This document shows positions 54,755-62,898 of a stretch of DNA of 64,000 bases, one piece after another. Source of the DNA: Candidatus Altimarinota bacterium (GTDB lineage: Bacteria; Patescibacteriota; JACMRA01); assembly GCA_012031925.1 (NCBI GenBank), contig JAAUSE010000002.1:1-64000 (forward strand), given 5' to 3'. How positions within the stretch are numbered: position 1 is the first letter of the stretch; each line of letters begins with the position of its first letter. The position numbers and the translations under genes were made by a program. A model generated the notes under the pieces. That model saw only the letters and a program-made list of their open reading frames with translations, made no database searches and was not told where the DNA came from.

Positions 54755-55771
54755 TTGCGATTTGATGAGTATCAAAGACTAAGTGTTGTTTTTTTAATAA
54801 TTAGTTTGTTGTTTGCTAGTATATCTTTTTATCCTTTTAGTAAGGTTTTTTCTGGTGATTGGAAAGTTAATCAACAAGTTAGTCTAATATTGTGGGAACC
54901 TGAGGTTAGTCAATCTAATACTATTTTTAATGGGATTTTGAGTATTCGATTTTATTCTGTATGTCTTCTTTTGGCGGTTTTTTGTGGATATTTTTTGGCT
55001 CTTTATTTGGCAAAAAAACATTATATTGTTTCGACTATAGTTGACAGATTATTGGTAGGAATGGTGGTTTTTGGTTTGATTGGGGCTAGATTGTTTTTTG
55101 TAATATTTAATTGGGAAGCTTTTAGTGGTGATAAATTACAGGCACTGTTTATTTATCAAGGTGGTTTATCATTTTTTGGAATGTTTTTGGCGGGATTGAT
55201 TTATCTTTGGTTGTATTCTGCGAGGTTTAAGTTTAATATGTTTGAGTTTTTGGATTTTTTGACGCCATCGCTACTTTTGGGTCAAGTTATTGGTAGATTT
55301 GCTAATTTTTTTAATTACGAAAGCTATGGTGGCCCAACTAGCGTCTTTTGGAAAATGTATGTCCCTGATAGTGCTAATTTTTATGAGAATTTGAATCAAA
55401 AGTTTTTTCATCCAACGTTTTTGTATGAGATTATTCCCAACTTTATTTTGCTACTGGTATTATTATGGAACTATCGTAGATTAACCAAAAGAAAAGCTGG
55501 ATTGGTTTTTGGTTTTTATGCTTTAGGTTATGGGATAATTAGGTTTTTTGTAGAATTTTTTAGGTTAGATGCATTGGTTATTGAGCTTCCTAAATATTTT
55601 CATTGGCCTATTTTATCAATTGAGATACATGAAATTCGAGTTAGTCAGCTGGCAGCTTTATTTCTAATGTTAGTTGGGTTAATTGTTTTGAAGTTTCGAT
55701 CAGAAATTGTATATATTCGTAAATCTATGATTGATCTCAAAGTAAAAAAAGATCGAAGAATAAAGGTTTGA
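54755..55771 (+). CDS. lgt: Prolipoprotein diacylglyceryl transferase
   Basis: 338 residues. The Lgt signature is GQVIGRFANFFNYESYGGPT, with the conserved Arg and the Asn/Glu. Other landmarks are GLIGARLFFVIFNW, YQGGLSFFGMF, HPTFLYE and YGIIRFFVEFFR. Several membrane helices are evident. It adds diacylglycerol to lipobox Cys, before LspA. The start is a TTG at 54755 preceded by a hairpin (AAAAACC / GGGTTTTT) that might be a terminator of the preceding gene. Confidence 0.9.
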   Translation: MRFDEYQRLSVVFLIISLLFASISFYPFSKVFSGDWKVNQQVSLILWEPEVSQSNTIFNGILSIRFYSVCLLLAVFCGYFLALYLAKKHYIVSTIVDRLLVGMVVFGLIGARLFFVIFNWEAFSGDKLQALFIYQGGLSFFGMFLAGLIYLWLYSARFKFNMFEFLDFLTPSLLLGQVIGRFANFFNYESYGGPTSVFWKMYVPDSANFYENLNQKFFHPTFLYEIIPNFILLLVLLWNYRRLTKRKAGLVFGFYALGYGIIRFFVEFFRLDALVIELPKYFHWPILSIEIHEIRVSQLAALFLMLVGLIVLKFRSEIVYIRKSMIDLKVKKDRRIKV

Positions 55772-55822
55772 CATTGAATATTATTTTGTTTATGATTTTG
55801 GGTAGTAATTTGAATCTATTTT

Positions 55823-56439
55823 ATGAATGATAAGTCAAATAAAATTAGTATTATAGTGGCCATCTTTGCAGTTATCTTGATTTTGGGTGGTATTTATCTT
55901 CTCAATGAAAGTTTTAATAATTCTCAGCCAACCAGTCTTAAACAAGATTCTAAGGACAAAACTATGACTTATAGTGTGGTTGAGGAAGATGTTGATTCTG
56001 AGTCAGAAGAAAAAGAAGAATTATTTAGCACGAGTAAGGTTGATGATAAGTCGGATGAGACTAAAAAAGTTGTTAAGGATCAAAAGCAAAAGCAGGATAA
56101 AGATGAAGAGGAGCTAAAAAAGCTGAAGAAGAGAAGAAGAAAGAAGAAGAACTAAAAAAAGCTGAAGAAGAGAAGAAAGCGGCGGAGGCAGAGCTTGAAG
56201 ATAACCAGATGATTGTTACCATTGATAGCACAGATGGGTATAATTCAACTGTTAGTATAGTAGAATGTGGAGTTCCTAACGCTTTGGCTTGTGTTCCTGG
56301 TGAAGTGTTGCAACTTCGAGCTTTGCAAGAATATGCCACAATTACGCAAGGGAGTAACTACAAACTTTCTGGTAATATTTATGAAGTTGATGGTTATATA
56401 TATATAGATACTTTGGATAGTGTAGATTTGGTAAAGTAG
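55823..56439 (+). CDS. Membrane-anchored Lys/Glu-rich protein (one frame break)
   Basis: 205 residues when joined. An N-terminal membrane helix (IIVAIFAVILILGGIYLL) leads to a long Asp/Glu/Lys coiled-coil linker and a small C-terminal domain (NQMIVTIDSTDGYNSTVSIVECGVPNALACVPGEVLQLRAL). The break is in the A6 run at 56116-56121. A duplicate of the same motif (CTAAAAAAAGCTGAAGAAGAG) 40 bases downstream has A7 and stays in frame, which shows the missing A. Not assigned to a family. Confidence 0.6.
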
Positions 56440-56538
56440 TTGGTAATCTTTAGTAAATATTGTATTAGGAAAGAGGTCTAATTATTTTCGCTCAGAATAT
56501 ATATATCTGAAAAATGAAAAAGATTTTCAACAGTTTGC

Positions 56539-56567
56539 TTGACAATCTCTTATTATCTATTTAGTAA
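56539..56567 (+). promoter_or_regulatory. Promoter of tRNA-Tyr
   Basis: TTGACA at 56539-56544, a 17-base spacer and TAGTAA at 56562-56567. The mature tRNA starts about 27 bases later. 56440-56538 holds no gene. Confidence 0.65.
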
Positions 56568-56593
56568 TATTACACTGGAGTAATCCATAGTAT

Positions 56594-56680
56594 CCGGAGT
56601 TGGCCGAGTGGTCAATGGCAACAGACTGTAAATCTGTCGGGCTTTGCCCTACCCAAGTTCAAATCTTGGACTCCGGACCA
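56594..56680 (+). tRNA. tRNA-Tyr (GTA)
   Basis: 87 bases, CCA encoded. Acceptor CCGGAGT / ACTCCGG, anticodon stem ACAGA / TCTGT with loop CTGTAAA (anticodon GTA), long variable arm of the class II type (GGGCTTTGCCC) and T-arm CCAAG-TTCAAAT-CTTGG. It is a natural substrate of Tgt, encoded at 48.7 kb. Confidence 0.96.
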
Positions 56681-56694
56681 GTATATCGATATAG

Positions 56695-56804
56695 TATATC
56701 GATTTACGAAAGTTTCAAAACCTTCTAGGTTTTGTTACATCGTCGAGAGACAAATTTTGGTGAATTGTTATATCGATTTACGAAAGTTTCAAAACCTTCT
56801 AGGT
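56695..56804. repeat. Pair of 36-bp direct repeats with a 38-bp spacer
   Basis: The 36 bases at 56695-56730 recur exactly at 56769-56804, starting TATATCGATTTACG and ending ACCTTCTAGGT. In the first copy the end forms a hairpin, CAAAACC-TTCTA-GGTTTTG, which may terminate tRNA-Tyr. Only two copies are present. The sequence lies between tRNA-Tyr and tRNA-Gly. No gene is seen in 56681-56921. Confidence 0.8.
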
Positions 56805-56921
56805 GTTAGTTCTTTTAAATAAAAGTATACTGATAACTAGTTTGTTTTGTAGAACGCGAGAAATTAGTGAAATGGAGTAAAATTTTGTAACGCTAAGTAA
56901 AAAGAAATGACATTAATTGAG

Positions 56922-56996
56922 GCGGGTATTGTATAGTGGTTATTACCTCAGGTTTCCAACCTGATGAGAAGGGTTCGATTCCCTTTACCCGCTCCA
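56922..56996 (+). tRNA. tRNA-Gly (TCC)
   Basis: 75 bases, CCA encoded. Acceptor GCGGGTA / TACCCGC, anticodon stem TCAGG / CCTGA with loop TTTCCAA (anticodon TCC), and T-arm AAGGG-TTCGATT-CCCTT. A normal glycine tRNA, consistent with UGA not being read as Gly. Confidence 0.96.
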
Positions 56997-57020
56997 CATC
57001 GTAATAAACTTTTTTATGTT

Positions 57021-57047
57021 TCACTTTGCTGATAGTAAAGTGATTTT
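57021..57047 (+). terminator. Terminator after tRNA-Gly
   Basis: Stem TCACTTT (57021-57027) / AAAGTGA (57037-57043), followed by TTTTATA. Confidence 0.6.
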
Positions 57048-57070
57048 ATAAGTGTGTTTGTTGTTCTATT

Positions 57071-57096
57071 TTCTTAAAAAACAAATTTTTTAAGAA
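57071..57096. repeat. Perfect 11-bp AT inverted repeat
   Basis: TTCTTAAAAAA / TTTTTTAAGAA with a 4-base centre (CAAA). It lies about 95 bases upstream of the grpE -35 box. It could be an operator or an extra terminator; I cannot tell. No gene is in 56997-57190. Confidence 0.55.
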
Positions 57097-57190
57097 GCTA
57101 CAAGAATATCTTTAATTTTGTTTGTTTTTTATTACATATTTGTTGTGAATACTTCCAAAGATTAATTTAGAATAAGTGGATTAAAAATTT

Positions 57191-57219
57191 TTTACAAAAA
57201 CACTATTATATAGTATAAT
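57191..57219 (+). promoter_or_regulatory. Promoter of grpE
   Basis: TTTACA at 57191-57196, a 17-base spacer and TATAAT at 57214-57219. No CIRCE element is visible, so this heat-shock gene is not obviously under HrcA. Confidence 0.7.
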
Positions 57220-57248
57220 ATACATTAGCTTTTGAAGAGTTTAGGATT

Positions 57249-57884
57249 ATGGCCAATAAGAAATCAAAAAAAAGTGAAAAGAAAAAACCTACAGCAACAC
57301 CTCTTGAGAAGGTTAAAAAAACCAAAACAAAATTAGTTTATAAAAATATGCAACCTAATAATATAAAGGATTTTCAAGCTCAAAAAGGCTTGGAAAAACA
57401 TATTCAAGATCTTAGCCAGCAGATTGCATCTAGTGAGGTTGCTATAGCATCAAAAACTAGAGAAATTGAAGATTGGAAAGATAAAAGTTTGAGATTGGCT
57501 GCGGAATTGCAAAATAACCAAAAACAACAAGAACTTGATATTGCTCAGACCCGTAAAAGAATAAAAAAACAAACTGTTGATAGTATATTTTCTTTCTTGA
57601 ATACCTTGCAGATTTCTTTTAATTATAAGCCAATTACTGATGATCAGAAGGTGATTGGTTTTATTAAGACTCTTGAAGTTAGTTTTGATCAGGTTCTCAA
57701 AGAATTAAGTGGGCTTGGTATAGAAATTATCAAGGTGCAGGTAGGTGATGAATTTGATCCGGAGTTTATGACAATATTGAGTGATACAAGAGAGAATGAT
57801 TCAAAGGCTATAATCAAACAAGTGGTGAGTGTTGGTCTAAAAATTGATGATCAGATTATCCAACCGGCGGGTGTTATGTTGTAG
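57249..57884 (+). CDS. grpE: GrpE nucleotide exchange factor
   Basis: 211 residues. A basic N-terminus (KKSKKSEKKKP) leads to a long coiled coil (HIQDLSQQIASSEVAIASKTREIEDWKDKSLRLAAELQNNQKQ). The C-terminal beta domain has VDSIFSFLNTLQISF, VSFDQVLKELSGLGIEII and VGDEFDPEFMTIL. It ends VSVGLKIDDQIIQPAGVML, as in GrpE's GY...rvlRpA.V.V. It releases ADP from DnaK. dnaK and dnaJ are not adjacent here. Confidence 0.88.
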   Translation: MANKKSKKSEKKKPTATPLEKVKKTKTKLVYKNMQPNNIKDFQAQKGLEKHIQDLSQQIASSEVAIASKTREIEDWKDKSLRLAAELQNNQKQQELDIAQTRKRIKKQTVDSIFSFLNTLQISFNYKPITDDQKVIGFIKTLEVSFDQVLKELSGLGIEIIKVQVGDEFDPEFMTILSDTRENDSKAIIKQVVSVGLKIDDQIIQPAGVML

Positions 57885-57987
57885 AAATGGTTCGATAAAT
57901 ATGAACTGATGATATTTAATGGTATTTTGGGATTGTTTCTTGGATAGTTTTTGAATTTCAAGCAAAGTGAAGATTTTGTTAGAGGTT

Positions 57988-58016
57988 TGACAGGGTTGAT
58001 TTTTTTTGAAATAATC
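57988..58016 (+). promoter_or_regulatory. Promoter of the PEGA-like membrane protein gene
   Basis: TTGACA at 57988-57993, a 17-base spacer and AATAAT at 58011-58016. The ATG follows 16 bases later. Confidence 0.55.
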
Positions 58017-58032
58017 TGATTAATTATTTTTT

Positions 58033-59409
58033 ATGAAGCCTGGATTGAGAAGATTTTTTTTCTTTGCTTATACTATTTTCTTTGTGGCTCTTACGCCATT
58101 GTTGATTTTGGTTTCACTAGGTTATGATATTAATTTTGAAGATTGGGAGTTGACACCGACCTTGAAGGTTGAGGTAAAAAGTTTACCTAGGTCTTCTGAG
58201 GTTTTTTATAGTAATCAAAAAGTTTTTGACACTCCAGGGGAAGCTAAAGTTTTGGGTGACAAAATTGTAGATATTAGTATTAGGGCTAGAGGTTTTGTTG
58301 AAGAAGAATTTCAATTATGGTCAAAACAAAGGAAAAACGAAGCAGTTAGTATTGACTCTTTGGCTATGTTACCTTTGGAGTCAGAGGTTTTGGAAAATTT
58401 TGATGATCAAAAAGCGATAACTTTGTTTTCTGATGGATTTGTCCTTCTAAAGCAAAATCAAGAATATTTTGTTAGTTCTTTTTCTTTTGGTGGGGTTGAA
58501 AGTCAAATTAATAAGGTTGTAAATATTGAGAAAAAAACCATAGATAAAGGGCGTTGGGAGAGAGTTGATAATGGTGTTTATTTTAAAAAAGATCAACAAT
58601 TATTGATGTATAATTTGAAAGGTGTTTGGTACCTAGAACCTATAAATGAAATTGATTATGAAGTTGAGAGTTTAGAATTGTTAAACCAAACAGAGGTGGT
58701 GTTTCTTAACACTAGGCAGGAAATTTGGTCTTATAACCTAAATACGAAACTTAAAAAATTTGTTGATTCAGGATACCAAGGAATAGACTCAAGTGTAGTG
58801 CCAAATAGGATTTGGTTGTCTAAAAATTCTAATATATACGAAGTGAATCGCGAAGGAGTTACTTCAGATGACTTTGTTGTAGATATTGATAATTTGTATT
58901 TGAATCATGTTTTTGATAGTCACACAAATCCAAAACTTAATCTAGATTTTAAAGCTCTGAATGTGAGTCAGGGATTGGTTTTTTTGCAAGATGGAGTTTT
59001 GGTGTTTGTACCAGATTTTGATAGGCAAAAATGGTATGTTATGGCAGATAAAGTAGAAAAAGTAGATTCATTTGGACAGACAGTGTTTTGGCTAGATGAT
59101 CAAAGAGTTCTTTGGGATTATAATTTTAGTCTAAGGGATTTGGATCGAGTTGGTCAGATTGGTTATAGTGGTGAAACCACTGATGTTGAGATGGAGTATT
59201 ACTCCCCTTGGAAAAGATTGTTTGTGTACACTGATGATGAAGTTTACTCTATATGGAAAGATAATGGAACAGATAATGAGGCGATTTTGCAGTATAGTAT
59301 TGTAAGATGGGTAAATGGTTTTTTTTGCCAAGATGAGATAATTGAAAGAAATCAAATATGTATAGATGAGAATTTGATAATAAAGTATAGTAATAAGAAT
59401 TTATTTTGA
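58033..59409 (+). CDS. Membrane-anchored PEGA-like protein
   Basis: 458 residues. An N-terminal membrane helix (FFFFAYTIFFVALTPLLILVSLGY) is followed by a beta domain (PTLKVEVKSLPRSSEVFYSNQKVFDTPGEAKVLGDKIVDISIRARGFVEEEF) with the PEGA pattern. The large C-terminal part has repeating beta-strand blocks with Trp and Asp (VFWLDDQRVLWDYN; KRLFVYTDDEVYSIW) and could be a beta-propeller. Surface exposure is likely; the function is unknown. Confidence 0.65.
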   Translation: MKPGLRRFFFFAYTIFFVALTPLLILVSLGYDINFEDWELTPTLKVEVKSLPRSSEVFYSNQKVFDTPGEAKVLGDKIVDISIRARGFVEEEFQLWSKQRKNEAVSIDSLAMLPLESEVLENFDDQKAITLFSDGFVLLKQNQEYFVSSFSFGGVESQINKVVNIEKKTIDKGRWERVDNGVYFKKDQQLLMYNLKGVWYLEPINEIDYEVESLELLNQTEVVFLNTRQEIWSYNLNTKLKKFVDSGYQGIDSSVVPNRIWLSKNSNIYEVNREGVTSDDFVVDIDNLYLNHVFDSHTNPKLNLDFKALNVSQGLVFLQDGVLVFVPDFDRQKWYVMADKVEKVDSFGQTVFWLDDQRVLWDYNFSLRDLDRVGQIGYSGETTDVEMEYYSPWKRLFVYTDDEVYSIWKDNGTDNEAILQYSIVRWVNGFFCQDEIIERNQICIDENLIIKYSNKNLF

Positions 59410-59458
59410 TTGACAGCTTGAGGTAATTTATTGATGATAAGACAAATTATCAACATAT

Positions 59459-61558
59459 ATGGCCAATAAACAAAATCTTGAGGAAAATGTAAATTTGGAA
59501 AATCAATCTACTAATGTAACCACAGCTCCAAAAGTGGCAAGGGTGGCTGTTGAACCACAATATGGCGGCCCTGAAATGAGTTACAATCAGGGTCAATATC
59601 AAGGTCAAGGTAATGTTGCTCAGCAAAACTGGACTGCCAAAGCTAACACTACTTCTATACCTAACGATCAAACAGCTGGACAAAATTATTATAATAATGT
59701 TGCACAAAGTGTATCTGATAATCAGTATTTTAATGTACAGGGAAATCAACCTTCTCTTGTTAACTCAAACGAATTAAACAAACCCAAAAAAGCTGGATTT
59801 TTTAGGAGGTTTACGGATTATTTGATAGTAAGGTGGTGGTTGGTTTTGCTGCTGGTTATAGCTATAGCTCTTTCTAGTCTTGGTTTTTATGCTTTTCAAC
59901 TTTCTCAAAATAGTACAAAAGAAACTTTTAGTGATGTTAAGGCTTTTATTGAGGCACCTACGACTGCATCTTCTGGCTCTCCTGTTAGATGGAAAGTCAG
60001 GGTAGTAAATCAGAATAATGTATCAATTCAACAGGTAGAAGTAAAATTAAATTTTGATAGAACTTTTCGCTATACTAAAGCAATTAATCCTGATCCTGCT
60101 GATACTTCGGGTAATTTGTATAAACTAGCAAGTCTTTCTGCTCAGGCGGAAGGGACAAATGAGGCAATTATACAATTTGAAGGAACTTTATCAGGAAATA
60201 TTGATGAAGAAGCTGTGATGAGTGGCGAAGTAACTTATGTACCAACTCCTTTAGCTGGTAGAGAGAATTCAAGAATTGGAGTGCCTATTGAGGCGGAGAG
60301 AACAAGAATCACTTCTCCTCAAATTGGAGTAACAATGACACCAACCCAAAGAGATGTTCAAAATGGTAGTGAGGCTGAGATTGCAGTAGTTTTTGAGAAT
60401 TTGTCAGAAAAAGAATTAAAGGATCTAAGAGTCAGGATGACTTATCCTGATAGGGGGGGATTTACTTATTCTAGCTCGGAACTGATTTTGGATAATACAA
60501 CTGATGTTAAAACTGTTCCTGATGATGGTAATAATGTTTGGTTTATAAGTAGTTTACCGAGATTGAGAACTCAAACTCTTAAGGTAAAGGGAATTGTTCA
60601 AGGTGCGGATGGGGTTAAGTTAAATTTTTTGGTAGAGATAGATACTTTGGGATCTGATGGTACATATCAATCACTAAGAAGCACAACAACTGACGTGGTA
60701 GTTACATCTCAGCCATTGGTGTTAACAACGGAAGTTGAGGGTAGAACTGCTTCAAAGACATATCAACCTGGAGATACTTTGACTTTTGTTATTAACTACC
60801 AAAACAAATCTAATAGACCTTTGACTAGCTTGGAGATATTAGGTTTTGTTGATGATGAAGCTAATGTATTAGATTACAAAACTTTGGCATACGTTGGGGG
60901 TACAAATGGAGATTTGAATAATAATGTAGTTCAATGGACTGCTAGAGGGGTTCCACAACTTGAGACTTTGCCTCCACAAGCACGAGGTACATTGAAATAT
61001 TCTATAAGGGTTAAGCCTGATGCTTTTGCTAACCTCTCTTTACCACAAACTGCTTATACACTTCGTCCTAGGGCTGAAGCTAGATCAAGAGAAATAAAAT
61101 CTATTCAGTTTTCTGGTGAAGAGTACAAGGCTTTGGGGGAATTATCCTTCGCTCAAGATCCTATAACTAAAGAGATTTCCAAAACCAAAGCAAATGTGGA
61201 AGTTACTTGGATACTCAAATCAAGACAGACTAAGATTAATGATGTTAAGGTGGAAGCTATAACCACTTTACCACCAAGTAGTTGGAAAAATATAATTGTA
61301 CCTGATGATCAAAAAAACAAAATTTCTTATAACCCTGTAAATGGTAAAATTGAGTGGGTACCTGGTTTTGTTGAACAGTATAGTGGTAATGGAAAAGATC
61401 CATTAAAAGTTACTTTTACAATAGAAGTGAATGCTCAGGAAAACCAATCACTTAAGAGTATTAGCGTTTTTGATAGCCCTACTATAGTTGGGGTTGATGA
61501 TTTTACTGGTGAGAGGTATGAGCTTAGTGGGGACGTAGTAAAAGCTCAAAAAAATTGA
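59459..61558 (+). CDS. Membrane-anchored DUF11-like repeat protein
   Basis: 699 residues. A cytoplasmic Gln/Asn-rich region of about 110 residues precedes one membrane helix (WWLVLLLVIAIALSSLGFYAF, near residues 125-145). The outer part has several Ig/DUF11-type domains (VRWKVRVVNQNNVSIQQVEVKLNF; AEIAVVFENLSEKELKDLRVRMTYP; LTFVINYQNKSNRPLTSLEILG). No C-terminal anchor, so type II topology. It may link the cell membrane to the surface layer. It ends at TGA. Confidence 0.7.
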   Translation: MANKQNLEENVNLENQSTNVTTAPKVARVAVEPQYGGPEMSYNQGQYQGQGNVAQQNWTAKANTTSIPNDQTAGQNYYNNVAQSVSDNQYFNVQGNQPSLVNSNELNKPKKAGFFRRFTDYLIVRWWLVLLLVIAIALSSLGFYAFQLSQNSTKETFSDVKAFIEAPTTASSGSPVRWKVRVVNQNNVSIQQVEVKLNFDRTFRYTKAINPDPADTSGNLYKLASLSAQAEGTNEAIIQFEGTLSGNIDEEAVMSGEVTYVPTPLAGRENSRIGVPIEAERTRITSPQIGVTMTPTQRDVQNGSEAEIAVVFENLSEKELKDLRVRMTYPDRGGFTYSSSELILDNTTDVKTVPDDGNNVWFISSLPRLRTQTLKVKGIVQGADGVKLNFLVEIDTLGSDGTYQSLRSTTTDVVVTSQPLVLTTEVEGRTASKTYQPGDTLTFVINYQNKSNRPLTSLEILGFVDDEANVLDYKTLAYVGGTNGDLNNNVVQWTARGVPQLETLPPQARGTLKYSIRVKPDAFANLSLPQTAYTLRPRAEARSREIKSIQFSGEEYKALGELSFAQDPITKEISKTKANVEVTWILKSRQTKINDVKVEAITTLPPSSWKNIIVPDDQKNKISYNPVNGKIEWVPGFVEQYSGNGKDPLKVTFTIEVNAQENQSLKSISVFDSPTIVGVDDFTGERYELSGDVVKAQKN

Positions 61559-61666
61559 GACTATTAGTCAAACTTATTCTGGTAAATTAAGACAAGACCT
61601 GTGCCTTTAGTTATATCATGGAGATTGCTTGACAAAAATTTATAACTGCTTAATTGTTGATATTGC

Positions 61667-62833
61667 ATGACCGTAAAGATGAAAGACACACAGCCGTCAA
61701 TGAAAGATTTGTTGACTCACGTGAAAGATCCAATAGAATTTCAAGAAGGAGAGACTATTAAGGGAGTAGTTTTGTTTGTTTCCAAAAATGAAGTAATTGT
61801 TGATGTACCTAATGTTGGATTGGGTGTAGTAAGAGGTAAAGAATTATACAATGAAGAGTATTTATCAGGAATTAAAGTGGATGATGAGGTAGAGGCAATT
61901 CTTCTTGATCTTGATAATGAAAGAGGGATGATTGAACTTAGCTTTAGAGCTATAGGAAGAGATAAGATTTGGACAGATGTTAAGAATGTTTTTGAAAACG
62001 AAATTACAGTTGATGCTAAGATCAGAGATGCTAATCGTGGTGGGTTTTTGGTAAGAGTTCAGGGTGTTGATGGTTTTTTACCAGCATCGTTATTATCACC
62101 AATGCATGCAGTAAAACAAACTGGTATTGAGGATAAGAGCCTTTTGAATCAAATGAAAAAATACGTGGGTCAGAATTTTAAAGTAAAAGTAATTAGTATT
62201 AATGAGGATGCGGATACTCTTATAGTTTCTGAAAAAGCAGTTAGTGATGAGTTAGCTAAAGAAAAACTTTCCAAATATAAAGTTGGTGATATTATTGAAG
62301 GCACAGTTGTTGGTGCTGTTGATTTTGGTATATTTGTACGATTTGACGAAGACCTTGAAGGCTTGGTTCATATCTCTGAGATTGCTTGGAAAAAAGTTGA
62401 CGATCCAAGAATTGAATACAAACTTGGTCAAAAATTCAAAGCTAAAATTGTTGAGATTGATAACGAGAATAGGATTAACCTTTCTATCAAACAGTTACTT
62501 CCAAATCCGTGGGTAGATTTTGCAAGTAAAACAAAAGAGGGTGATAAATTTGTAGGTACAGTATCGAAGATTGTGGCTTATGGTGCTATCATTGTTAATG
62601 ATGATGATATTCAAGGATTGTGTCATATAACTCAAATGAGTGAAGAAAAAATTGAGAATCCATCTCAAATTCATGGAATTCTTAAGATTGGAGAATCTAA
62701 AGAGTTTACAGTACTTGGGGTTGATGTTGATGAAAAATTATATTTGACTTTGTTAGATTTTAAAAAGGCTAAACAAGTTCAAGAAGATTTGATTAAACAG
62801 AGTGAGGAATTATCTAATACCAAAGAAGGTTAG
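61667..62833 (+). CDS. rpsA: Ribosomal protein S1-like, four S1 domains
   Basis: 388 residues with four S1 RNA-binding domains, at about residues 22-90 (EGETIKGVVLFVSKNEVIVDV), 105-185 (NRGGFLVRVQGVDGFLPASLL), 204-274 (GTVVGAVDFGIFVRFDEDLEGLVHISEIAW) and 290-360 (GTVSKIVAYGAIIVNDDDIQGLCHITQMS). It is likely the S1 protein that helps mRNA binding at the ribosome, which matters given the rarity of Shine-Dalgarno sites here. A TTGACA box is at 61629-61634. The start could also be the ATG at 61679. Confidence 0.85.
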   Translation: MTVKMKDTQPSMKDLLTHVKDPIEFQEGETIKGVVLFVSKNEVIVDVPNVGLGVVRGKELYNEEYLSGIKVDDEVEAILLDLDNERGMIELSFRAIGRDKIWTDVKNVFENEITVDAKIRDANRGGFLVRVQGVDGFLPASLLSPMHAVKQTGIEDKSLLNQMKKYVGQNFKVKVISINEDADTLIVSEKAVSDELAKEKLSKYKVGDIIEGTVVGAVDFGIFVRFDEDLEGLVHISEIAWKKVDDPRIEYKLGQKFKAKIVEIDNENRINLSIKQLLPNPWVDFASKTKEGDKFVGTVSKIVAYGAIIVNDDDIQGLCHITQMSEEKIENPSQIHGILKIGESKEFTVLGVDVDEKLYLTLLDFKKAKQVQEDLIKQSEELSNTKEG

Positions 62834-62898
62834 GGTTTGATGATAAAATTTGACTTAAATTAGTTTGATAAAACATTATTTTATTGAGGGAAAGTTAT

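Noticed and set aside
54690-54755. Riboswitch or structured leader before lgt
   Set aside because: Only a simple AAAAACC/GGGTTTTT hairpin is visible, compatible with a terminator. No known riboswitch core was recognised.
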